Shown piece by piece: positions 8,150-14,656 of a stretch of 64,000 bases of DNA. Every line of letters starts with the position of its first letter. Positions within the stretch are counted from its first letter, which is position 1. Position numbers and translations under genes: made by a program. Source of the stretch: an uncultured Pelagibacteraceae bacterium (GTDB lineage Bacteria; Pseudomonadota; Alphaproteobacteria; Pelagibacterales; Pelagibacteraceae); the NCBI GenBank assembly GCA_902535255.1, contig CACASQ010000001.1, forward strand, positions 1 through 64,000, read 5' to 3'. Under the pieces are notes generated by a model. The model made no database searches. It was not told the DNA's origin and saw only the letters and a list, made by a program, of their open reading frames with translations.

Positions 8150-8717
8150 GTTTTTTCTTTGCCCAATATATTGATTCCTCAATTTTATTTTTAAATCTTG
8201 GTAATCCTAAAGGATCTTCTTTTGCAGGTTCTACTTCAATGTAATCATCTTCAGATTTAGACCAATAGAAATGTTTTTGAAATGTTGTTGGTCTATTAAA
8301 GCTGCGTTCAGGTTTATAGCTTAATGGTTTTTTAGTTCCTGTAACTTCATCAACAATATCTTCTTTCTTGTCTTTGATACTGTCAAAAAATTTATCTACT
8401 AATCCCTGCACTTCAGATCTATGTTTTTTGTCCTGCATGCGATGGGATCGTGCAGCTTCTGCTCTCGCATCATTGATCTGTTTCAATCTAGAAAAATCAT
8501 ATCTTCCTCTTCCAGCTGATCTATATTTTTCTTTATTCTTAATTTGGTTACGAGCAGCTTTCCCTGTGATTGGTATTCCAACAGATGAAACACCTTTCAC
8601 ATTTTTTGCACCAAGAACATTTGAAAATGGTTCAGTGATTCCCTTTTTATCTTTTTGTTTCTTACTATGATCTTTGTAAAGTTCAGCTAAATGTTTCTTC
8701 CATACATCATCAGTCAT
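8142..8717 (-). CDS. Element protein of unknown function (191 aa)
   Basis: This is a very basic, hydrophilic protein (MTDDVWKKHLAELYKDHSKK) with Lys/Arg-rich segments suggesting nucleic-acid contact, and no recognised domain. It is the last gene of the leftward operon and starts 8 nt inside the end of the 73-aa gene (ATGACTGA). Its 3' end overlaps the convergent 216-aa gene. Confidence 0.6.
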   Translation of the reverse strand: MTDDVWKKHLAELYKDHSKKQKDKKGITEPFSNVLGAKNVKGVSSVGIPITGKAARNQIKNKEKYRSAGRGRYDFSRLKQINDARAEAARSHRMQDKKHRSEVQGLVDKFFDSIKDKKEDIVDEVTGTKKPLSYKPERSFNRPTTFQKHFYWSKSEDDYIEVEPAKEDPLGLPRFKNKIEESIYWAKKKLK

Positions 8718-8931
8718 GTGTAATTCTAATCCCTGTCATATTCTTATCGACAAATTCATCTTTATCCATCCATTCAATTCTAACATTTGAAATACTTTCA
8801 ATGTATTCAAAGATGCTATCTAAACAGTCAGGTTGAAAAGTTATGCGTTGATCGTAGACAAATTCATTATCTTTTGGTTTTCTAGTTTCCCCAACAAGTA
8901 TTCTTTTGTCGTTGTAATATATATGTCCCAT
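8710..8931 (-). CDS. Small element protein of unknown function (73 aa)
   Basis: The product begins MGHIYYNDKRILVGETR and is acidic overall. An AGAGGA site lies upstream of the ATG, which overlaps the preceding stop by one base (TAATG). No family is recognised. The tight coupling to both neighbours supports it as real. Confidence 0.6.
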   Translation of the reverse strand: MGHIYYNDKRILVGETRKPKDNEFVYDQRITFQPDCLDSIFEYIESISNVRIEWMDKDEFVDKNMTGIRITHD

Positions 8932-9422
8932 TATTTTTTATCCTCTTTAGTTGCTAGTTTAATTTTCTTTCCACTAGGCAGTTTTATATTTTTCATTTTG
9001 ACTGTGTATCTAATCTTCCCACTTTCCAGCACATCAGCTTTAAATTCTTCAAATTTATAGTTTCTGTTTTCAGGAAGTTTTTTATTCCAGCCAGCTAGTT
9101 CTGCAGCTTCTACTTCTTTCTTCGCTTCCACTAGGAAGTTATATTTTCTTATCGTATCGTTTCTGTCTTTCAAAAATTGTTGGTTCTGTTCGCCTAGTTC
9201 CTGATTAAGTTTCCATAGCTCTAGGTTATTTTTATAAACATCCATGAATCTTTTGCTCATGGCACAGCCAAGCTCATCATACTTGTTTAGATCTGTTTCT
9301 AATTCTTCAGCTCTCTTCTTCCATGAGAGCATCCATTTTTCTAGAAGCTGGCATCTACGGAATAATCTTTTGCTTAATCGTGAAAGCATATCTCTAGTTA
9401 CATAATTGATTCTTTTACCCAT
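8931..9422 (-). CDS. Coiled-coil element protein of unknown function (163 aa)
   Basis: The ORF track starts at 9452, but the ATG at 9422 (MGKRINYVTRDM) follows AAAGGAG with good spacing and is preferred. The first 110 residues look helical and coiled-coil-like, with repeated Leu and Glu/Gln (WKKRAEELETDLNKY; ELGEQNQQFLKDRNDTIRKY). The C-terminus is beta-like and basic. It overlaps the end of the upstream 90-codon ORF by 8 nt. No family is recognised. Confidence 0.6.
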   Translation of the reverse strand: MGKRINYVTRDMLSRLSKRLFRRCQLLEKWMLSWKKRAEELETDLNKYDELGCAMSKRFMDVYKNNLELWKLNQELGEQNQQFLKDRNDTIRKYNFLVEAKKEVEAAELAGWNKKLPENRNYKFEEFKADVLESGKIRYTVKMKNIKLPSGKKIKLATKEDKK

Positions 9423-9687
9423 GAAGCTCCTTTGTATAATCTTGTCTACCAACTACTAGGTTCTTACGCATCCTCTTGGAGCTACCGAAAACTTTATGAG
9501 ATACTTTCAGCCACTGAAACATATTAATAGAAACTACTGAAACATTGGAACCACTAATGAATGCTGCCCTTTTTCTGCCTGCTTGCAAAAATTTACAGGC
9601 ACATAATTGAAACTTATCATTGAGCCAAGCAGCACAAGCACTTGCACATGATTTGAAACAACTTGAAACAATGAAACTCACAATCAT
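9415..9687 (-). CDS. Possible 90-residue Cys-rich ORF overlapping an origin-like repeat cluster
   Basis: The ATG overlaps the primase-helicase stop (ATGA) and AAGGA lies 11 nt upstream, which argues for translation. The product is unusual: Cys-rich at the N-terminus (CFKSCASACAAW; CACKF) and basic at the end. Six GTTTCA repeats run through it, so the composition may reflect a replication origin and not protein selection. No family is recognised; it may serve only to carry ribosomes to the next gene. Confidence 0.45.
   Translation of the reverse strand: MIVSFIVSSCFKSCASACAAWLNDKFQLCACKFLQAGRKRAAFISGSNVSVVSINMFQWLKVSHKVFGSSKRMRKNLVVGRQDYTKELHG
9515..9677. repeat. Cluster of six TGAAAC repeats, iteron-like
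   Basis: TGAAAC occurs on the plus strand at 9515, 9538, 9608, 9654, 9664 and 9672. The last three are only 10 and 8 nt apart (TTGAAACA twice). The cluster begins 7 nt beyond the 3' end of the primase-helicase gene. Direct repeats beside a replication initiator gene are typical of iteron origins, so this is a candidate origin of the excised element. The repeat is short and the spacing uneven, so this is inference. Confidence 0.4.
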
Positions 9688-11837
9688 TTTGAAAAATCCT
9701 TACCTCTTTGAATAAAATATTTGGCTGCACCATCCCTGCTATTATCAACCTTGACCCAATAATTGTAACCATCATCGTATGAAATGCCCTGTGCAGTCAT
9801 TCCATTTTTAGTTTCTGCTGATCCATTCAAGCCATTAACAAGCTGTCGTCTAACTTTAGATTTGATTGTCTTTTCATCAACATTGGTATCTGCAAATTCA
9901 GGATCTTTCATCACTACCTGCTCCACAGCTGCATTCAAAGTACATTCATCATTTACCATTAGACTTTTGATTAATGGTATTTGGGACTTGGCAAATGCTT
10001 CGTTCTTTTCTGCTTTTAATTTATTTTTAGCTTTAGCAATTTTGTTTATGTCTGAAGTAGTAAATACTCCAAGACTTTCATTCGCTGATTCCCCATCTTC
10101 ATTAACAACTTCAAGAGATACTGAATTCTTTTTAAGCCAATCAATCTCATCTTCTGTGATACTGTAATTTGATTTAGCTTCAATCAAGCCAGCATAATTT
10201 GTAAACTTTGATCCATCTTTGATATGATCTTGAAACTTATCTTTGAATAGTTTTTTAGTCATGGGCTGAATAGCCAAAACAAATCTAGCAGCAGCTACTA
10301 ATGATGATGCACCTCTTGCAGCATTAAGAGCAACCTGATGATCAACCAGCAGCTCCCCATCTGTTATAGTTATCATGCTAAACTTGTTTGTGTGATGACC
10401 AGCAACTATGCAGCCATTATTTTCTACTGCTAAAGGTATTAAAAAATCTTTTACAAATTGCTCCATCTTTGCATTGTTATTTTCATCGTATGCACCTGTC
10501 TGAAAGCTGATTAATGGATCTAATAATATAAATTTTATATTATGTTTCTTAATGGCTAGCTGCAGCTGCAGGTATTCTTTTGTTGCTTTAGCTTCTGCCA
10601 TTGTAAATTTTACTAATTTAATCTGATCTTCTAATCCTCTTATGAAGATTTTATTGTTGGTTTTCTTATGTTCTAGTAGGTTTTCAATAGCTTTGATTCT
10701 TAATCTAATTTCATTTTTTGTTTCTTCTGCAGCTAATATTAAAACATTTCCATTTTCTTTTATTGGTCTACCAAGTATTTTTTGTCCGTTAGCGAGAGCT
10801 GCAGCAAGCATTGCCATAAGAATAGTTTTACCTACACCAGCTTGCCCTACAATTAAGGTTAATGCTTTCTTCATCATCCAACCATCAACAATCCAATGCC
10901 TAGCTTTTAAAGTTTCTGTTCCTGTGTATTCCTCTAGTTCAAGAGCTTCTAATTGTTCAGCAACAGGGGCGAGTTCAAGATCCACTTCAGCTGCAAGATC
11001 TTTATCAATCATTTCGCCTATCTTTCTTTTGATTGTTTCAGAATTTAATTTGTAAGTTTTGTATTGCCCATCTTTTATTTTCTGTATCTTTTTATGATCA
11101 TCAAATGGAGTTCCAAAGTTTTCTACTATCGCATCAATGTATTCATCTTTATATTTACCTGCAGCATGCAGGATAGAAGCTGCAAATAATAATGCATCAT
11201 ATCTATTCTTTCCTGTTTCTAAATTTGTTGCAGCAGCAATGTATGAATAATTATTAAATCTGTTTCTGTGTTTGAATTGTTTAAAAGTATATGGCTTCCC
11301 TCTAGGATCATAAGGTATTTGTTTAGAGTGGAATGGATAATTAATTCCAACATCTGATCCGTTATGATTTGGGTTACATTTTCCAAAATCAATTGTGTAT
11401 TTTTTTTTCGCTAACTTCATGCCAAGATCTCTAGACCATTTGGCAGCTACTGCTACTGGAACAGCTTTTTTAAAAAACATCCATGCGTGCCATCTACCAC
11501 TAGGCGATTTAATTGGAATAGCTTTTGGATCTAATGAAAATAATTCACTACAAATTTCTTTTGCATCTACTTTTTGATCAATATCAACTACTGCAGCTTT
11601 AGCATATTTCTTTCCATCTATTTCAAAACAAAGATTGCCACCCTGTTTAAGCTGCCCTGTAAGATGAAGCTCCCAATCAATATCTTTATTTTCCCAATAC
11701 TGTTTCTTCTTTCCATTAGGAAGATAGCCATCCCAAATTAATCTTTTGTTCTTCTTTCCACTGATTAATTCTGCTATAAAGTTTTTATCATTTTCAGAAG
11801 CCCAATGCATTGTGTTGGGCTTTTGTGTTTCAAGCAT
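9684..11837 (-). CDS. Primase-helicase replication protein of the element
   Basis: This 717-residue protein joins two domains. The N-terminal part resembles an archaeo-eukaryotic-type primase/polymerase fold: VVDIDQK near residue 82 (metal-binding DxD) and SPSGRWHAWMF near 115 (the motif II histidine). The central part is a RecA-like helicase with Walker A GQAGVGKT near 331, LAAEE, Walker B FILLDP near 437 and VAGHHTNK as sensor. Such proteins start replication of plasmids, satellites and phages. GAGGT precedes the ATG, which lies 2 nt after the AlpA-like gene. The exact primase family is uncertain. Confidence 0.85.
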   Translation of the reverse strand: MLETQKPNTMHWASENDKNFIAELISGKKNKRLIWDGYLPNGKKKQYWENKDIDWELHLTGQLKQGGNLCFEIDGKKYAKAAVVDIDQKVDAKEICSELFSLDPKAIPIKSPSGRWHAWMFFKKAVPVAVAAKWSRDLGMKLAKKKYTIDFGKCNPNHNGSDVGINYPFHSKQIPYDPRGKPYTFKQFKHRNRFNNYSYIAAATNLETGKNRYDALLFAASILHAAGKYKDEYIDAIVENFGTPFDDHKKIQKIKDGQYKTYKLNSETIKRKIGEMIDKDLAAEVDLELAPVAEQLEALELEEYTGTETLKARHWIVDGWMMKKALTLIVGQAGVGKTILMAMLAAALANGQKILGRPIKENGNVLILAAEETKNEIRLRIKAIENLLEHKKTNNKIFIRGLEDQIKLVKFTMAEAKATKEYLQLQLAIKKHNIKFILLDPLISFQTGAYDENNNAKMEQFVKDFLIPLAVENNGCIVAGHHTNKFSMITITDGELLVDHQVALNAARGASSLVAAARFVLAIQPMTKKLFKDKFQDHIKDGSKFTNYAGLIEAKSNYSITEDEIDWLKKNSVSLEVVNEDGESANESLGVFTTSDINKIAKAKNKLKAEKNEAFAKSQIPLIKSLMVNDECTLNAAVEQVVMKDPEFADTNVDEKTIKSKVRRQLVNGLNGSAETKNGMTAQGISYDDGYNYWVKVDNSRDGAAKYFIQRGKDFSK

Positions 11838-11839
11838 GT

Positions 11840-12097
11840 TTACCTCAAATTCGCATCAACCATATTCTGTTGTAAAGTTTTAACGATCAGATTCGCAGGA
11901 TAGAAAATCTTTCTGCCAACCCTAGTGTAAGGAAATAATGATCTACCTTTTGATCTTTGTTTACGCAAAGCTGCATCTGATTTCAGATTAATAATCTTTG
12001 CCAACTGTTTAGAAGTAAGTAGTTTGAGATTTCCCTCTCGCTGCATATCTTCAAGTTCTTTAGTAGATACCAACCCAGCTCTAACATTTACTGTCAT
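11840..12097 (-). CDS. AlpA-like helix-turn-helix regulator/excisionase
   Basis: The track starts at 12118, but AAAAGGAGA lies 8 nt before the ATG at 12097 (MTVNVRAGLVS), which is the preferred start and gives 85 residues. The core LLTSKQLAKIINLKSDAALRKQRSKGR with a following wing (RVGRKIFYPANLIVKTL) is the MerR/AlpA-type HTH of excisionases. In P4-like elements AlpA regulates the integrase and aids excision. It is encoded just upstream of the primase-helicase. Whether it acts as Xis or as a repressor is not shown. Confidence 0.8.
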   Translation of the reverse strand: MTVNVRAGLVSTKELEDMQREGNLKLLTSKQLAKIINLKSDAALRKQRSKGRSLFPYTRVGRKIFYPANLIVKTLQQNMVDANLR

Positions 12098-12173
12098 GTA
12101 TACTCTCCTTTTTTTCATTGAAGTTATTTTTAAAATATTTGTGATCTTATGTGATTTCTCTTTTCAGAAGAGA

Positions 12174-12193
12174 TTGGGGCATTGCTGCCCCAA
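12174..12193. terminator. Perfect 8-bp hairpin between element genes
   Basis: TTGGGGCA and TGCCCCAA flank a TTGC loop, in the 157-nt gap between the 180-aa gene and the AlpA-like gene. There is no U-run on the minus-strand side, so it may be a processing site, an attenuator or a protein-binding site. A 13-nt word (TGTGATATCTATT) also found upstream of the integrase lies 54 nt away. Confidence 0.4.
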
Positions 12194-12254
12194 CCATGTA
12201 CGGAGTGGAATCCGAACAGGATCTGCTTAACAGAAAAAAATTAATTTGTGATAT

Positions 12255-12797
12255 CTATTTTGGAAGTAGTTTCTTTAAAGCTCTCTTCTTGTAAATCTCT
12301 AATTGTTTCTTGGTATAGCTGCCATCTCTAGATCTTTTCTTACCGATAGCTTCACGCAGGATTGTTAAATCTTTTTTAAAAGTTTTTTCTTCAGGTGGTC
12401 TTTTGTAGAGTGTGTTTCTTTCAAATGCCAGCAGCTCCTGATCAGGATCTTCATTTTCAAATACAGTTTTTACATTGTATTTTTTTATTGCAGCGAGCAG
12501 CCGATCTAATTCAATTCTGTTTATTCTGATATCTGCTGCAACATAATGTTTTAAAAAATTCATTCTATGGTTCTTATCTTTGAATAAAAACCTATCAATA
12601 ATTTGATGAGTCGCTGCAGGAGTCATCTTAATTTTTTTCAGAAATTTAATTAGATCTTCGTAAGAATGTATTTCATTAAGTGGTCTGATCCCCTCTTTGA
12701 TAAAAGGTTCTAAACCCATACCTCTATCTTTATAAAATAGATCACTTAACGATCCTAAATTTGTTTCTGTTTTTCTTTTTTTCTTTTTTGTCGGCAT
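12255..12797 (-). CDS. Element protein of unknown function (180 aa)
   Basis: The product has a Lys/Arg-rich N-terminus (MPTKKKKRKTETN) and C-terminus (KKQLEIYKKRALKKLLPK) and a predicted helical middle, so nucleic-acid binding is plausible. AAGGAGTGG lies upstream of the ATG. It follows the integrase in the same direction. No family is recognised. Confidence 0.6.
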   Translation of the reverse strand: MPTKKKKRKTETNLGSLSDLFYKDRGMGLEPFIKEGIRPLNEIHSYEDLIKFLKKIKMTPAATHQIIDRFLFKDKNHRMNFLKHYVAADIRINRIELDRLLAAIKKYNVKTVFENEDPDQELLAFERNTLYKRPPEEKTFKKDLTILREAIGKKRSRDGSYTKKQLEIYKKRALKKLLPK

Positions 12798-12870
12798 CGG
12801 CTTTTTTCCACTCCTTGTTTAACTTTAACTTAATATCAATCCAATTGACAGATGGTTTTGGTTTAATCAT
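12742..12870 (-). CDS. Possible 42-residue ORF coupled to the integrase stop
   Basis: Too short for the track. Its ATG overlaps the integrase stop (ATGATTAA) and it reads MIKPKPSVNWIDIKLKLN before a Lys-rich tail, ending out of frame inside the 180-aa gene. The ribosome site of the 180-aa gene lies inside it, so it might work as a coupling leader. It may be fortuitous. Confidence 0.3.
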   Translation of the reverse strand: MIKPKPSVNWIDIKLKLNKEWKKADADKKEKKKNRNKFRIVK

Positions 12871-14350
12871 CCTTACCACCTTTCACTGCTTTTAATTTGT
12901 GATCCTGCTTTTCCTGTCTTGGCGAATACATGTGATCAATATCAAGAGCTGCTTTGTTTTCAGTAAAGTAATGTTCTTTAGTAACAACAGGCGAGCTATG
13001 TTTCATTCTTAAAGATGCAGCTTCAAGACCTTTAACTCTTCCATAGTGTGTTACAAAAGTTTTTCTTAAATGTTTAAAAGTATATTTGCATTTATACTTA
13101 TACAGCTTCCTAGTTTTTTTCTTCCTAACAAGCTCTCTATCAGCTAAACCAAATTTATATTGAAACCTATCCAGCTGCCATCTGTAACTGCTATTAGTGA
13201 TTGGCTTCATAATGTCATTTGATTGAGGAAAGACAAATGGACTCTTCAGATAGTGAGCTAAATCTTCTCTATCGTGCAGCAGCTGCCTTAACCTTTTTAA
13301 AATATCTGCAGCTTCAATTGTAAGTTTTTCAGTATAAGATTTTCTGTTCTTACTATCAAAGACATGCATCAATCTTTTATCAAGATCTAAATATCCTGTT
13401 GCTCCTCTTTCTTTTTCTTTCAGAATATTTGTTGGCACTTTCCATTGTATGCCCCTAACATCTTCCCCTCTTTCCCCAACCTCTACTAGTAAACAATAGA
13501 TGGTCAAAAAATGTGGAGTAAAGTCAGTATTAGTTTTGTGAAGATTGTTAGAGATATAATCTCTTTGAGCAAGCACCACATCAAGATCAATAAATTTTTT
13601 GTCTTTATTGATTATGTATTTTTTCACTCTCAAACATGGATTATTAGAACCATGATAAAGTCTTTCATGACTTCTAGTCATATCCCATTCGAAAGCTACT
13701 GATAGAGCTGCCAATGCATTGTTAGCAGCTGCAGGTTTATTCTGCATTCTCTTCATGTAGATTTCTAGATCGTCTCTAATAATTTTTGATAACGGAACAT
13801 CTTTCAATGCACCTGTAACAAATCTTCCATTAAAGTTGATAGGTTCATTAAATAACTCCGTATATTCTTTGTGTGATTTTTTACCCTCACAAAGTACATG
13901 AGCTGTTAAGCTGCTAATATAACCCTGAACAGTTTTAGCTTTATATTCTAACCTGTTTCTACTTCTAATTCGCTGCCCTGAAGCTCCTTTAGAAATAAAA
14001 GATTTTACAAGATCAGCAACAGTGGCTTCTGTTGAAGCTCCGTTAGTCCTCTTGCTTTGGTTCTTCCATTCATCATAGTTAGCTCTTAACCTAGATTTGA
14101 TTTCTGAAAGTGGCAGCTCATAACTACCAAGTTTCTTTTTCTTCCCTGTTGTCGTTCTCTTTCCATCAGGTTTTACAATCTTGATTCCCCAATGTGCATA
14201 GTAAGTATGTTTAAACTTTCCTACATATAAACATAAACCCTCAATGCCTTTTGCGAAGAGCCAAGTTCCTGCTTTTACTGTCTTGATTGTTTTGTCGAGT
14301 TTATCTTTTGTAAACTCAATTGTGTGTTCTCTATTTTTTACTTTTTTCAT
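12863..14350 (-). CDS. int: P4-type tyrosine recombinase (integrase)
   Basis: This 495-residue integrase has an N-terminal domain resembling DUF4102 of P4-type integrases (LYVGKFKHTYYAHWG, then LGSYELPLSEIKSRLR), a core-binding SAM-like domain around 110-230 and a catalytic domain with Arg in GERGEDVRG (about 297), HLRKT (about 428), a downstream His in MKHSSPVV and the Tyr nucleophile in EHYF (about 460). It sits 229 nt from the intact tRNA-Thr and is transcribed away from it. AAGGAG precedes the ATG. It should catalyse integration at the tRNA anticodon loop. Confidence 0.93.
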   Translation of the reverse strand: MKKVKNREHTIEFTKDKLDKTIKTVKAGTWLFAKGIEGLCLYVGKFKHTYYAHWGIKIVKPDGKRTTTGKKKKLGSYELPLSEIKSRLRANYDEWKNQSKRTNGASTEATVADLVKSFISKGASGQRIRSRNRLEYKAKTVQGYISSLTAHVLCEGKKSHKEYTELFNEPINFNGRFVTGALKDVPLSKIIRDDLEIYMKRMQNKPAAANNALAALSVAFEWDMTRSHERLYHGSNNPCLRVKKYIINKDKKFIDLDVVLAQRDYISNNLHKTNTDFTPHFLTIYCLLVEVGERGEDVRGIQWKVPTNILKEKERGATGYLDLDKRLMHVFDSKNRKSYTEKLTIEAADILKRLRQLLHDREDLAHYLKSPFVFPQSNDIMKPITNSSYRWQLDRFQYKFGLADRELVRKKKTRKLYKYKCKYTFKHLRKTFVTHYGRVKGLEAASLRMKHSSPVVTKEHYFTENKAALDIDHMYSPRQEKQDHKLKAVKGGKDD

Positions 14351-14482
14351 TTTCCACTCCTTGTTTAGTTACTTGTAGTGGATCGGTTTCAAGCTGTGAT
14401 ATCTATTCTCAAAATAGCTTTTCGCTTTTTTGTAGATCGTACACTCACAAACCTAACTCTAGATTGCACAAATCAAACTCCT

Positions 14483-14510
14483 GCGAGCAGCTGCAACAGC
14501 AGCTGCGAGC
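14483..14510 (-). repeat. Right terminal hairpin repeat
   Basis: Read on the minus strand this 28-nt unit is framed by GCTCGC on both sides with stem GCAGCTGC/GCAGCTGC and a TGTT loop. It matches the left unit at 22 of 28 positions; all six differences fall in three stem pairs that remain paired. Confidence 0.85.
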
Positions 14511-14540
14511 AAATTAAGCTGACGATTTTTTAAGTAGGAC

Positions 14541-14569
14541 TTGAAGAATAAATTGTTTTATCCTATATA
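14541..14569 (+). promoter_or_regulatory. Element-borne promoter for tRNA-Thr
   Basis: TTGAAG (14541-14546), a 17-nt spacer and TATATA (14564-14569) end 9 nt before the first base of the tRNA. Spacing and position fit a sigma-70 type promoter. Because the crossover lies in the anticodon loop, this promoter belongs to the element, not to the original chromosome. Confidence 0.6.
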
Positions 14570-14578
14570 TTCACGCAA

Positions 14579-14620
14579 GCCCTCATAGCTCAATTTGGTA
14601 GAGCAATTGATTTGTAATCA
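14579..14620 (+). repeat. attR: element-borne 5' half of tRNA-Thr
   Basis: This 42-nt copy matches attL except for one additional T in the D-loop (CAATTTGG against CAATTGG). It is continuous with a normal 3' half, which should be the original chromosomal part. The crossover must lie within or close to the near-palindromic GATTTGTAATC. Confidence 0.9.
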
Positions 14621-14655
14621 ATAGGTTCGCGGTTCGAGTCCGTGTGAGGGCACCA
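14579..14655 (+). tRNA. tRNA-Thr (anticodon TGT), reconstituted
   Basis: A full cloverleaf: acceptor GCCCTCA/TGAGGGC, D-stem GCTC/GAGC, anticodon stem ATTGA/TCAAT with loop TTTGTAA (TGT), T-arm CGCGG/CCGTG with TTCGAGT, and encoded CCA. The 5' half comes from the element and the 3' half from the chromosome. Its end abuts the convergent nadK gene. Confidence 0.95.
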
Positions 14656-14656
14656 C

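Larger units (their letters stand above)
14351..14578. other. Right-end non-coding region of the element
   Basis: There are 228 nt between the integrase start and tRNA-Thr. It contains the integrase ribosome site, the word TGTGATATCTATT (14395-14407, also at 12247-12259), TTTTGTAGATCGT (14428-14440, also near the left end with one change), the right terminal hairpin (14483-14510), and a promoter-like pair facing the tRNA. It should include integrase arm sites and the integrase promoter. Confidence 0.65.
6498..14620. mobile_element. Integrated satellite-like element in tRNA-Thr, about 8.1 kb
   Basis: The element is bounded by direct repeats of the 5' half of tRNA-Thr(TGT): 41 nt at 6498-6538 and 42 nt at 14579-14620. 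It carries a P4-type tyrosine integrase, an AlpA-like HTH protein, a primase-helicase, at least six unknown proteins and structured non-coding ends. No terminase large subunit, portal, capsid or tail gene was recognised. Its genes often have strong AAGGAG ribosome binding sites, and GCAGC/CAGCTG words are frequent, both unlike the flanking chromosome. This gene set is known from P4-like phage satellites and from phage-inducible islands; packaging by a helper phage is inference. Confidence 0.9.

Noticed and set aside
12024-12230. 68-codon plus-strand ORF
   Set aside because: It is antisense to the AlpA-like gene and runs through the hairpin; no ribosome site.
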